From Deltaproteobacteria bacterium (GTDB taxonomy: Bacteria > Myxococcota_A > Polyangia > JAAYKL01): DNA of 54,517 nucleotides. Of this stretch, positions 1 through 8,179 are shown piece after piece. Where the stretch lies: positions 1 through 54,517 of the forward strand of contig JAFGXQ010000016.1 in NCBI GenBank assembly GCA_016936575.1. The letters run 5' to 3'. Each line of letters begins with the position of its first letter. Positions within the stretch are counted from its first letter, which is position 1. A model generated the notes under the pieces. That model saw only the letters and a list, made by a program, of their open reading frames with translations, made no database searches and was not told the DNA's origin. A program made the translations under genes and the position numbers.

Positions 1-18
1 AATATCGCCCGCGATGCG

Positions 19-930
19 CTACTTGGATACGACCGGTCCCGGCACAATGGATGGTGCCATGCCGGTGGCCAGGAGGGTTTTTCCGATTTCGGCCGGGGAC
101 GATGCCACCACTACGCCGGCTTTTTCCAGTGCGCGAATCTTTGCGGCGGCGGTCCCCTTCCCTCCTGAAATAATCGCACCCGCGTGCCCCATTCGTTTGC
201 CGGGAGGCGCGGAGGAACCGGCAATAAAGGCCACGACCGGGATTTCCACGTTGCTCGAAATGAATTCGGCTGCTTCTTCTTCGGCCACTCCGCCTATTTC
301 TCCGATCATTACCACCGCGTCCGTATCGGCGTCTTCTTCAAACAGTTTCAGACAATCGACAAAATCCATGCCGCCGATGGGGTCTCCCCCGATGCCGATG
401 CAGGTGGACTGACCGATTCCCAGGCTGGTCAGTTGCGACATCGCCTCGTAGGTCAACGTGCCGGAGCGCGAGATCACGCCCACTCTCCCCGATGCCGCGA
501 TATGATACGGTATAATCCCCAGGTTCTGTTTAACGGTGGGCGCGATAATACCCGGGCAGTTAGGGCCGATCAGTTGCGTTCCGGTCTGCTTGATAAACGA
601 ACGAACCTTCACCATATCGACCGCCGGAATCCCCTCGGTCACGCACACCACCAACTCCATACCGGCATATGCCGCATCCATAATGGTGTCCGCCGCATAC
701 GCCGCCGGCACAAAAATCACCGATGCATTGGCGCCCGAACGCTCTTTGGCCTGCACCACCGTGTCGAAAATCGGAATCCGATCGTCAAACGTCGCACCGC
801 CTTTTCCCGGGGTAACGCCTGAAACCACGTTGGTTCCCGCTTCGATCATCTTCCGGGTGTGCACCGCGCCTGCGCCTCCAGTGATTCCCTGCACACATAC
901 ACGCGTTTTCTTGTTCAGTAAAATCGTCAT
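19..930 (-). CDS. sucD: Succinyl-CoA ligase (ADP/GDP-forming), alpha subunit
   Basis: Alpha subunit of succinyl-CoA synthetase, the TCA-cycle enzyme that interconverts succinyl-CoA and succinate with substrate-level phosphorylation in the cytoplasm. The 303-residue protein has the family length. It starts with the CoA-binding Rossmann region ([17 protein letters not shown]), carries GPNCPG near residue 123, and has the phosphohistidine loop [11 protein letters not shown], where His249 is the residue expected to be phosphorylated. The ATG follows the sucC stop after one base, so the two subunits are translationally coupled. Identification is secure; nucleotide preference (ATP or GTP) cannot be read from this subunit. 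Confidence 0.97.
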   Translation of the reverse strand: MTILLNKKTRVCVQGITGGAGAVHTRKMIEAGTNVVSGVTPGKGGATFDDRIPIFDTVVQAKERSGANASVIFVPAAYAADTIMDAAYAGMELVVCVTEGIPAVDMVKVRSFIKQTGTQLIGPNCPGIIAPTVKQNLGIIPYHIAASGRVGVISRSGTLTYEAMSQLTSLGIGQSTCIGIGGDPIGGMDFVDCLKLFEEDADTDAVVMIGEIGGVAEEEAAEFISSNVEIPVVAFIAGSSAPPGKRMGHAGAIISGGKGTAAAKIRALEKAGVVVASSPAEIGKTLLATGMAPSIVPGPVVSK

Positions 931-931
931 G

Positions 932-2110
932 CTATTTCACCTGTGCCTTTTCAACCGCCAATTGCGCGCCCGCATCCATATCCGGCGCTGTAAAAATCTT
1001 CAGTCCGCTGCTGTCGAGGATGTGCTTTCCCTCTTTCGCGTTGGTGCCCGCCAGTCGCACCACCAACGGTACATTTAGCCCGCTCTGAGACACTGCCTTG
1101 GCAATTCCTTCAGCCACCACGTCACATCTGAGAATACCGCCGAAAATGTTTACAAAAATCACTGATACACGAGGATCGCTGAGAATGATTTCAAATGCCT
1201 TCATCACTGTATCTGCATCTGCACCGCCCCCCACATCGAGAAAATTCGCCGGCTCCCCGCCCTTCAGCTTGATGATATCCATCGTCGCCATCGCCAGGCC
1301 CGCACCGTTCACGCAGCAACCGATATTTCCATCCATACTCACATACGAGAACCCGAGTTCCCGCGCCTTCTGCTCCACAGATTCCCGATCGATTTTATCG
1401 ACCAGTTCGCCATGAAACCGATGGCGAAATTCGGCGTTGTCATCAAATGTAATCTTTGCATCCAGCGCCACTATCTCGCCCGCCCTGGTGGTCACCAGCG
1501 GATTCACTTCCACTAAAGAACAATCTTCGCGAATATACAAATCCGCCAAAGAACGAAGTGCGCGCACGCTCTTGTGAAGCACATTTCCGTGCAGCCCCAA
1601 ATCCGCAGTGATGTTGCGCGCCATAAACTGCAGCAACCCGGCGAGGGGTTCGAACCATTCCTTTTTCAGTTTCTCCGGCTGTGATGCCGCCACTTCCTCA
1701 ATATCCATTCCCCCTTCCGTCGACGACATGATGCACAGCTTCTTTTTACTGCGATCAATCACAATGCTCACGTACAGCTCTTTGTCAATTTCAATGGCCT
1801 CTTCCACCAGCAACCGGGTAATCGCCGTACCTTCACCACCGGTCTGCCGGGTGACCAACCGGCTACCGAACATGGCGTTCGCATACCGGCGCACATCATC
1901 AAGATTATCCGCAATTTTTACGCCGCCGGCCTTTCCCCGGCCACCCGCATGCACTTGCGCCTTAAGCACCACTCGGCTTTTGCCGGTCTGCTTCATCAGC
2001 AACTCGGCGATATTCACCGCTTCATCTTCATCGAAAACCACCTCACCCCGCGGCACTTGAATGCCGTACCGAGAGAACAATCGCTTCGCCTGATATTCGT
2101 GAATCTTCAT
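932..2110 (-). CDS. sucC: Succinyl-CoA ligase, beta subunit
   Basis: Beta subunit of succinyl-CoA synthetase, which holds the ATP-grasp nucleotide site and the succinate site. I chose the ATG at 2110 ([16 protein letters not shown]) because this is the conserved N-terminus and a GGAGAGGAG ribosome site lies about 12 bases upstream; the open frame extends 28 codons further but without family similarity. The product is 392 residues, as usual. Visible signatures are the ATP-grasp stretch [17 protein letters not shown] near residue 45, the metal-site region EVNPLV near residue 200, and the C-terminal CoA-ligase region with [10 protein letters not shown]. It is the first gene of a sucCD pair. Confidence 0.97.
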   Translation of the reverse strand: MKIHEYQAKRLFSRYGIQVPRGEVVFDEDEAVNIAELLMKQTGKSRVVLKAQVHAGGRGKAGGVKIADNLDDVRRYANAMFGSRLVTRQTGGEGTAITRLLVEEAIEIDKELYVSIVIDRSKKKLCIMSSTEGGMDIEEVAASQPEKLKKEWFEPLAGLLQFMARNITADLGLHGNVLHKSVRALRSLADLYIREDCSLVEVNPLVTTRAGEIVALDAKITFDDNAEFRHRFHGELVDKIDRESVEQKARELGFSYVSMDGNIGCCVNGAGLAMATMDIIKLKGGEPANFLDVGGGADADTVMKAFEIILSDPRVSVIFVNIFGGILRCDVVAEGIAKAVSQSGLNVPLVVRLAGTNAKEGKHILDSSGLKIFTAPDMDAGAQLAVEKAQVK

Positions 2111-2165
2111 ACGTTTTGGACGCTCCTCTCCGAAAAAACTGCAAGTCCATGAAATCGTTATCTTT

Positions 2166-2194
2166 AATGTAACCGCCCAGAGATTGTTCGACAA
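2166..2194 (-). promoter_or_regulatory. Candidate sucCD promoter
   Basis: On the minus strand TTGTCG (2194-2189) and TACATT (2171-2166) are separated by 17 bases, each matching 4 of 6 positions of the housekeeping sigma consensus, about 55 bases before the sucC ATG. It is the best-spaced pair in the gap between the esterase gene and sucC. Pattern match only. Confidence 0.3.
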
Positions 2195-2239
2195 ATCTTT
2201 TTTTTGGAGGAGTGTTCCAGTTGCGTGGAAATCAGTAAA

Positions 2240-3529
2240 TTATAGGGGCATAACGCCTTTGTCTGTCAGCAACTCTACCAGTAGCCCCGACATGTATGCA
2301 TGGGTGGCGGCGGTGGGATGCCAGTCCTCGCCGTACAGATTTGCATTGCCGGGAATATTCAGAAAATATATGTTCGCATCTCCAGCAGCAACGCGCGCAT
2401 CGACAAGCTCTCGACACACGGTACGAACCGCGGTCAGCCCAATGCTATACAACATCGGCCCCACGGCCAGTACAATCGTAGAATCAGGATAATACCCACG
2501 TAAGGTTTCAACAAACATTTCCATCGCTGCGGCATACCCTTCCTGATAACTATCCAACGTATCAGCGGTGACTTCAGACATATCGTTTGTACCCAGATTT
2601 ACAACCACCACCTGGGGGGTGAACTGTTCAATATTCCATGGTACTTCGATGGTCGTATCGGGCAAACAATCCAAATACATTTCAGGAACGGTTTCTCCCC
2701 CGCCACCGCCGTAATTGCGATACGCACCGCGACCGGAATAGGCAACAATGGACACTTCCGCATCCAGTGCCCGGGCAGTGATGGATGCCCACGATTCATA
2801 TGCATTGGAATTCGTGGTAGTAAAATGATAACTATCCGGGTCATCCGTTTCTATCATATTGCCGTAGCCGCATGTGATGGAATCGCCGATGAATTCAATG
2901 CGGTTGGGACGCGCCTCGATGGGCAGCAACTGCTCTCCATCGTTGATGCGCAAGCCCAGAAAAATGCCCATTCCGGTACCGGAGTTGCTCTCATTCCTTT
3001 TGAACAATTCAATCGTGTGCTCGCCTGCGGCCAATCCGCCTGCCAATTCGTATGTGGATTCCCCTGTGGTCATTTGCTGAACGGTGGGTTCGCCCCCGTC
3101 GATGATTATATTGAAGAAATTAGGATTCACCGCATCGCCGTGATCGTCGTACACCATGCCGATAGCGGTTCCCGTAAACTTGGCGCGAATGGATACACCG
3201 GGAAACGCCATCGAAATCGCGGTAGGGTTCGTACAGTCTACGCGACCGAAATAGTTAATATCGGGATGACTCGGCGGTACCAGCACCATTCCATCGGCCT
3301 CCACCGCTCCCAGGGTGACTGGTTCAGAGAATCCACAAACGTTGTCGGCATATGCGACGGCCAAATCCGAATCATCGGTGCTGCCGGTGGTATCCGAGTC
3401 ATCTGTTCCATCGGGGTTTCCGGTATCACTGTCTGTTGACGTATCAGTGGGGTCGTTGTCACTGTTGCCTTCACCGCATCCCATGATGAACATCAATGCC
3501 ATCAACAGTAATAACAAGGTCGTTTTCAT
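2240..3529 (-). CDS. Carbohydrate esterase family 2-like lipoprotein (SGNH acetyl esterase)
   Basis: Probable secreted acetyl esterase acting on polysaccharides or glycosides. The 429-residue protein starts with a lipoprotein signal peptide (lipobox IMGC, Cys18), followed by an Asp/Ser/Thr-rich linker to about residue 55. A beta-sandwich-like domain (about 60-205) is typical of the CE2 N-terminus, and an SGNH hydrolase domain follows. Ser217 sits in IEFIGDSITCGYG, the oxyanion block in VVVNLGTNDMS, and the catalytic Asp402/His404 in GEDWHPT. GDSITCGYG is characteristic of CE2 rather than general GDSL lipases. An AAGGAG ribosome site precedes the ATG. A perfect palindrome in the upstream gap suggests regulation by a LacI-type repressor. 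Substrate is inferred from family only; acetylated xylan or mannan would be typical. Confidence 0.85.
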   Translation of the reverse strand: MKTTLLLLLMALMFIMGCGEGNSDNDPTDTSTDSDTGNPDGTDDSDTTGSTDDSDLAVAYADNVCGFSEPVTLGAVEADGMVLVPPSHPDINYFGRVDCTNPTAISMAFPGVSIRAKFTGTAIGMVYDDHGDAVNPNFFNIIIDGGEPTVQQMTTGESTYELAGGLAAGEHTIELFKRNESNSGTGMGIFLGLRINDGEQLLPIEARPNRIEFIGDSITCGYGNMIETDDPDSYHFTTTNSNAYESWASITARALDAEVSIVAYSGRGAYRNYGGGGGETVPEMYLDCLPDTTIEVPWNIEQFTPQVVVVNLGTNDMSEVTADTLDSYQEGYAAAMEMFVETLRGYYPDSTIVLAVGPMLYSIGLTAVRTVCRELVDARVAAGDANIYFLNIPGNANLYGEDWHPTAATHAYMSGLLVELLTDKGVMPL

Positions 3530-3567
3530 CGCGTCATCTCCTTATGTTCAGTCATCCACCCTAAACG

Positions 3568-3583
3568 GGTAAAACGTTTTACC
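3568..3583. promoter_or_regulatory. Perfect 16-bp palindrome, LacI-family-like operator
   Basis: GGTAAAACGTTTTACC is perfectly self-complementary, with the central CG flanked by A/T tracts that is typical of LacI/GalR/CcpA-family operators. It lies 39 bases upstream of the esterase start in a 125-base gap, where it would overlap the core promoter. A second, imperfect site of the same style (GGAAAGCGCTATTT, 3615-3628) lies about 45 bases further upstream. No LacI-family gene is in the window, so the regulator would act from elsewhere. Confidence 0.5.
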
Positions 3584-3654
3584 TGCACAACACGTATCAC
3601 TTCACAATTCATTTGGAAAGCGCTATTTCAGGGAGCCACCATGTAACTGTTCGA

Positions 3655-4341
3655 TTACAATTCCAGCTTGTACCCGACCTGTCGGACGGTTTTAATATGG
3701 ACCGGCTTGGAGGGATCTGCCTCGATTTTCTGTCGGATGGACATGATAAAATTGTCGACCGTTCGAGTGGTGCCGTCGAAATTCCACCCCCATACGCTGC
3801 TTAAAATGGATTCCCGACTGAACGGCCTGCCAGGTGCCTTGGCCAGCAGCAGCAGCAAATCAAATTCCTTCAACGAAAACTCCACCGGCTCCCCATTCAA
3901 CCGAATCTCCCGATGCACCGGATCAATCGTCACCTTGCCGAATGCGATACTCGAGTCGTTTTTCGCATAGCCCCGATGCCGCCGAAGCAGTGCTTCAATA
4001 CGCGCCAACAGCTCCGGTAATTCGAACGGCTTTGTCACGTAGTCGTCAGCCCCCAGCTCCAGCCCTTCAATTTTGTGCTCCATCCGATCCCTCGCGGAGA
4101 GCAGCAGCACCGGCACGTTCTTCGACTGTTCCCGAAGCTCCGACAATATGTCGAGCCCGCTCCAGCCGGGGAGCATAATATCAAGCAAAATCAAATCGGG
4201 TTTGCTGTCGAACGCCATCTCCATTCCCTCATCACCGTCGCACGCGGACAACACTTTGTAGCCCTGAAGCTGCAAATTCATTACCAGTCCGTCCCGCACA
4301 GAGTCATCATCTTCAACCACCAAAATGGTTTCATTCTTCAT
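3655..4341 (-). CDS. OmpR/PhoB-family response regulator
   Basis: DNA-binding response regulator of a two-component system. The start at 4341 (MKNETILVVEDDDSVRDGL) gives 228 residues, the normal OmpR-family length; the longer open frame has no family similarity. The receiver domain (1-120) has acidic residues Asp11/Asp12, phospho-acceptor Asp54 in LLDIMLPG, and the conserved Lys in VTKPFE. The C-terminal winged helix (about 132-228) ends in IKTVRQVGYKLEL, the usual wing motif. It overlaps the 3' end of the kinase gene by 11 bases, so the pair is co-transcribed and this is the kinase's cognate regulator. It is the only DNA-binding response regulator in the window. Target genes are unknown. Confidence 0.93.
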   Translation of the reverse strand: MKNETILVVEDDDSVRDGLVMNLQLQGYKVLSACDGDEGMEMAFDSKPDLILLDIMLPGWSGLDILSELREQSKNVPVLLLSARDRMEHKIEGLELGADDYVTKPFELPELLARIEALLRRHRGYAKNDSSIAFGKVTIDPVHREIRLNGEPVEFSLKEFDLLLLLAKAPGRPFSRESILSSVWGWNFDGTTRTVDNFIMSIRQKIEADPSKPVHIKTVRQVGYKLEL

Positions 4342-5305
4342 TGTTTTGTGCACTCGATTTTCCTTTCGAAACAGGTACCGCCGGAAATTGAACAATAAAC
4401 TTTGAACCCTTGCCGGGTTCACTGCGCACCAAAATACTGCCCTTGTGCAAAATAACCTGATGCCGCACAATCGCAAGCCCGAGGCCCGCGCCGGAAGATT
4501 TTCCGCTCAGTCGGGAATCCACTCGATAAAACGGATCAAAAATCTTTTTTTCTTCAGATTGCGAAAAACCGATACCGTTGTCTTCGATTTCGAGCACCAC
4601 ATGCTCGTCAAAATCGAAGAGGCGCAGTTCAATTTTTTTATTCTTGCCGGTGTACTTGAACGCGTTCACCAACAGATTCAGTACGATTGAATGCATTCCC
4701 TGTTCATCGAATGTGACCATTGCTTCAGTGTCGATTTTGCACTGAAAATCCACATCCCGTCCCCGTATCATGCGCAAAAACCGATCTACCGCCGCCTGAA
4801 CCGTCGTTGCGATACAACCGCTGTGCATATTGGGAGAATCCATATCTTTTGAAGCGGCACGCCATGTCAACACCCGGTCAATCATCGCTTCCAGCCATTC
4901 GGTTTCGCGCAGGATGGCGCGTACGCTGTTATTGAACATCTCCGGCTCTTCATTCAGTGCGCCCATTTCGAGAGTCTGCGAGTACATACGAATGGAGGTG
5001 AGCGGGGTTCTCAGTTCGTGGGTCACATTTGCGATAAAATCCGCCTGCAATCGGGCAATCCGATGTTTCCGACTGAGCAGCACCGTAACCACGACCGCCC
5101 CCCCGATGGCCGCGGCGGCGAAGCTGATGACCAGCACGCCGAACAGGGTCCATTCTGACGATTTTCCAAGCGCCAGCGCCACAATGCCCACAGAAGTGGA
5201 TAGAATTACCGGCAGCAGCACCCCGACCGCGGTGGCGACAATTGCACCGGTAAGACTCATGCTGTGGCGAACGCGTTTTATTTTGGATTGAACCGGTCTT
5301 TTCAT
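4331..5305 (-). CDS. Membrane sensor histidine kinase (two-component)
   Basis: Cognate kinase of the downstream OmpR-type regulator. With the ATG at 5305 (MKRPVQSKIK) it has 324 residues; an ATG at 5341 is also possible but adds a non-conserved stretch. Two hydrophobic helices (about 18-46 and 53-77) are separated by only a handful of residues, so there is essentially no periplasmic sensor domain and the signal is probably sensed in or at the membrane. The HisKA box is NVTHELRTPLTS with His96; the HATPase domain shows the N box (NLLVNAFKYT), G1 (DNGIGF), F box (FDPFYRVD) and G2 (SGAGLGLAIV). The 3' end overlaps the regulator gene. Confidence 0.92.
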   Translation of the reverse strand: MKRPVQSKIKRVRHSMSLTGAIVATAVGVLLPVILSTSVGIVALALGKSSEWTLFGVLVISFAAAAIGGAVVVTVLLSRKHRIARLQADFIANVTHELRTPLTSIRMYSQTLEMGALNEEPEMFNNSVRAILRETEWLEAMIDRVLTWRAASKDMDSPNMHSGCIATTVQAAVDRFLRMIRGRDVDFQCKIDTEAMVTFDEQGMHSIVLNLLVNAFKYTGKNKKIELRLFDFDEHVVLEIEDNGIGFSQSEEKKIFDPFYRVDSRLSGKSSGAGLGLAIVRHQVILHKGSILVRSEPGKGSKFIVQFPAVPVSKGKSSAQNNEE

Positions 5306-5358
5306 GGCGGAAGTATGGACGAAACAGAAGCGAAAAAGCAAGCGAAGATGCGAAATGA

Positions 5359-7185
5359 TTAGCTAAATCTGCGTCTCAACAATGCGATACCCAGCAGCAG
5401 CAGCGCGATAAACGGCAGATACTGCCCAGACGGACGCCCCACAGCGGTGCACCCACATGAATCAGCGATGTAGTCATCGGTGCCGGAACTGTTGATTACC
5501 ACCAGTGCTTCGGCGGTGTTCGCCGCGCCGGGCATTTCTTCTCCGGCTTCGTTCAATCGGGTTACCCGCAAACGCAACGTATAGTCTCCGGCCAGCCGCG
5601 TTTCATACATGGCGCTGAGATCTTCGATTTCGGGTGTCTGTGTTACTGATGCAGCCCCCCCCGTGTCCGAATCGACGGAACTGTCCGAATCAGCAGGAGC
5701 GACGGTGTCTGTATCCGTAGAGGTATCGCTATCGGTAGCTGAGTCGGTACCGGTATCGGTTGAGCCGGTCGAGTCTTCTTCCGGGCTTCCCGTATCCACA
5801 GAACCGCCGTTTTCCGTCCAGGTTACCTTTACCGGGTAGTGATATTCATATGCATTGGAACAATTCACCACGCCCCGGGCGTGAGACAATTCAATCCCGT
5901 CCGGATCCCCGGACACCAGCGTCCACGAATAAGACAGTGTCCAGCTGGGCTGATTGGCAAAAATGCGCAACCGAACCGGATCATCACCATTTTTCGCAGC
6001 AAGAACCGCAGGAGAATACACCTGCAGCGCCGTATCCTCCACTTTGAGGCAGTTTTCCAAGTCGTCCAGCACCACATAACAGTTATCGAACGCGTACCCG
6101 GTTTCCGTGATTCTTTCAAAATCCAGGTCGCACTGATCGCCCACCCGGTCTTTATCGATGTCAATCTGATCGGTATTGCTCACGTAGCCGAGCCATTGCT
6201 CACTGCTCCAGTCCAACATCGCCACCGATGCGGTGCCCGCCGGAAAAATCGTGTTGTCGGTATCTGATCCCAGAAGGGTGTTAAAATCATTTATCACACT
6301 CCAGAGAGCTTCTTTGGTGCAGTTGTCGCGACTGTCGGGAACACTGTCGCCATCGGCATCCGGGTCACAGTCATCTCCGATTCTATCGCCATCTATATCC
6401 GATTGGTCATTGGCGATAAACGGACAATTGTCGTTCGGCAGCAGCACGCCGTCAACCACCTGATAACTCGTATGCCCATCCCCGTCCGGGTCGCCCGCGC
6501 ATTCAACCGTTCCGTAATAACTACCGAGTTCGACAACATGTGTGGCGACATTCCGATCAAACGGACAAAAGTCCGCATCATTTTCGGCACCATCCGCATC
6601 AATATCGGGGTCACAGGCATCCCCAAGCCCATCGCCGTCCAGGTCGTTCTGATCCGGGTTGAATGCCATAGGGCAGTTATCGAAATTGGTGCCGGCGCTG
6701 TATTCACCACCCTCGTCGCTGTCTTCAGTAGCGGTTTCGGTGTCGAGAGCCGTGTCCGAATCGTCGCTATCATCCGTCGCGCTGTCAGATGAAGTGTCGA
6801 TATCGCTATCCGAATCTTGAGATTCCGCGTCTGATGGCGGCACATACCCGCGCGGATTCAGTACTAAATCCCCGTCAATATCATCGTCACAAGCATCGCC
6901 GATTCCGTCCAAGTCCAAATCATTCCGTTCAACATTCGGTACCAGGGGACAATTGTCGCACACATCGCCGATTCCGTCCCCGTCGTAATCATCATTATTC
7001 GGATCATAATATTGTTCGCACAAATCCTCACCATCAAGCACCTCGTCACCGTCCCAGTCATTCCCCACCAGATACCCCTCATCCCACTGAGAACACACCA
7101 ATGCGTCCGCAGACTGCGCTGCCACCGACCCCGAAAACAATATTGCGATTATGCCTGATGTTATAACTACCAAAATGTTTTTCAT
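5359..7185 (-). CDS. Thrombospondin type 3 repeat surface protein with MYXO-CTERM-like tail
   Basis: Secreted, calcium-binding-type surface protein of 608 residues, function unknown. An N-terminal signal peptide (about 1-23, ending SVAAQS) is followed by many thrombospondin type 3 repeats of the DxDxDGIGDxCDNCP kind (about 45-350), interrupted at about 120-160 by an Asp/Ser/Thr linker; a second Asp/Thr linker lies at about 465-510. The C-terminus reads DSCGCTAVGRPSG, then a hydrophobic helix, then RRRFS: the Cys-Gly-Cys, helix, Arg-cluster layout of MYXO-CTERM sorting signals in Myxococcota. Calcium binding and surface anchoring are family inferences. AGGAG lies 11 bases upstream of the ATG. 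Confidence 0.82.
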   Translation of the reverse strand: MKNILVVITSGIIAILFSGSVAAQSADALVCSQWDEGYLVGNDWDGDEVLDGEDLCEQYYDPNNDDYDGDGIGDVCDNCPLVPNVERNDLDLDGIGDACDDDIDGDLVLNPRGYVPPSDAESQDSDSDIDTSSDSATDDSDDSDTALDTETATEDSDEGGEYSAGTNFDNCPMAFNPDQNDLDGDGLGDACDPDIDADGAENDADFCPFDRNVATHVVELGSYYGTVECAGDPDGDGHTSYQVVDGVLLPNDNCPFIANDQSDIDGDRIGDDCDPDADGDSVPDSRDNCTKEALWSVINDFNTLLGSDTDNTIFPAGTASVAMLDWSSEQWLGYVSNTDQIDIDKDRVGDQCDLDFERITETGYAFDNCYVVLDDLENCLKVEDTALQVYSPAVLAAKNGDDPVRLRIFANQPSWTLSYSWTLVSGDPDGIELSHARGVVNCSNAYEYHYPVKVTWTENGGSVDTGSPEEDSTGSTDTGTDSATDSDTSTDTDTVAPADSDSSVDSDTGGAASVTQTPEIEDLSAMYETRLAGDYTLRLRVTRLNEAGEEMPGAANTAEALVVINSSGTDDYIADSCGCTAVGRPSGQYLPFIALLLLGIALLRRRFS

Positions 7186-7500
7186 ATCTTAGATCACTCC
7201 TAAAAATTTATCGCGGCCATACTAAGAGAAAAGCAGAGCGATGAAAAGACATTTCGAGAGCATTCAAGAACGATATTGATATATAGAGCTGTTCTACCCC
7301 TTTCTCGCGCAAATTGACGGTTGTCGCACAGCTCACAATTGAAATCTTGTGATCCACGCCTCGAAAGGAATCACCTTCCCTGTCGTGACGAGTCCATCGC
7401 CTTCGCAACGGGTTGACAAAAAGCGACAAAACCATTTTAAGGATGGGTCAATTACGTATATGTTCTGTTCAACCCCAAGGAACGGGAATCAAGAGGTACC
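7186..7500. other. Divergent intergenic region
   Basis: This 315-base gap separates two divergent genes and contains no convincing coding sequence; the short minus-strand open frame at 7208-7435 lacks a ribosome site and recognisable sequence. The right part holds a good promoter candidate for the rightward operon (separate entry). Nothing else was recognised. Confidence 0.6.
7413..7441 (+). promoter_or_regulatory. Candidate promoter of the 7501-10507 operon
   Basis: A perfect TTGACA (-35, 7413-7418) is followed after exactly 17 bases by TTTAAG (7436-7441, 4 of 6 matches to TATAAT), about 60 bases before the ATG at 7501. Pattern match only, but the -35 box and spacing are ideal. Confidence 0.45.
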
Positions 7501-8175
7501 ATGCAACTGAACGAAGACAAAGCTGTGGCGGTATGTGTTCAATATTTTTTACGCAGCCTGATGCAGCTGGAACGCGAAAAATACGGCTGGTCCATGAAGG
7601 ACGCGGCGACAAAAGCGGTATGGCCGCTGGACACCTGGCGGGAACTGGAAACCCATGTTCATCCGATTGAACCCCACCAGTGGATTAATATCTGCGCAGT
7701 GCTCGATTTGTCGGATGATCGTTTGGCAAGACGTCTGCATGCGTTCGTGAAAAAAAACCCCGTGTTGCTCGTTGCGGCTGCCGATTCCGGACAACTGACC
7801 GTTTTTGAAAAGGCGATTACATCCCCCAGACTGATTCGCAATCAGGACATTTTCACATTCAGTTTAGCCCCCGTGAGAACCAAACTCTTCGACATTCTTG
7901 CGCTGTATGCACCGGACGGGGATTCATTGATAGATGCTGCCCAAAAGCGTGATCTGTATCATAACCAACCCGATGTTCCGGTGAAATCAACCTTCAAACG
8001 AAGAAACACCAAAGAACGCAACGACGGTCGCAGAGCCCGGTTGGCAAGAATTGTGATCGACAAAATCGCCGACGACAAGCTCGATACCCTCGAATCCGCA
8101 CTCGAATTGATTCATAAAAACCAATGTGAAGAAGTGGATCGCGCTGTTCAAATTATGTCTATCGTCCTAAAATAG
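7501..8175 (+). CDS. Hypothetical protein with possible XRE-like helix-turn-helix N-terminus
   Basis: Unrecognised 224-residue soluble protein with no signal peptide or membrane helix. Residues about 20-80 (GWSMKDAATKAVWPLDTWRE, then a stretch resembling an XRE 'age of the isolate' helix, WINICAVLDLSDDRLARRL) loosely follow the spacing of a Cro/C1-type helix-turn-helix, which would make it a regulator; this is a weak inference. Residues 160-185 are very basic (KSTFKRRNTKERNDGRRARL), compatible with nucleic-acid contact. An AAGAGGT ribosome site precedes the ATG. The stop lies four bases before the start of the membrane protease gene, so the two are co-translated and this protein may control or partner the protease. 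Confidence 0.7.
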   Translation: MQLNEDKAVAVCVQYFLRSLMQLEREKYGWSMKDAATKAVWPLDTWRELETHVHPIEPHQWINICAVLDLSDDRLARRLHAFVKKNPVLLVAAADSGQLTVFEKAITSPRLIRNQDIFTFSLAPVRTKLFDILALYAPDGDSLIDAAQKRDLYHNQPDVPVKSTFKRRNTKERNDGRRARLARIVIDKIADDKLDTLESALELIHKNQCEEVDRAVQIMSIVLK

Positions 8176-8179
8176 CGCC

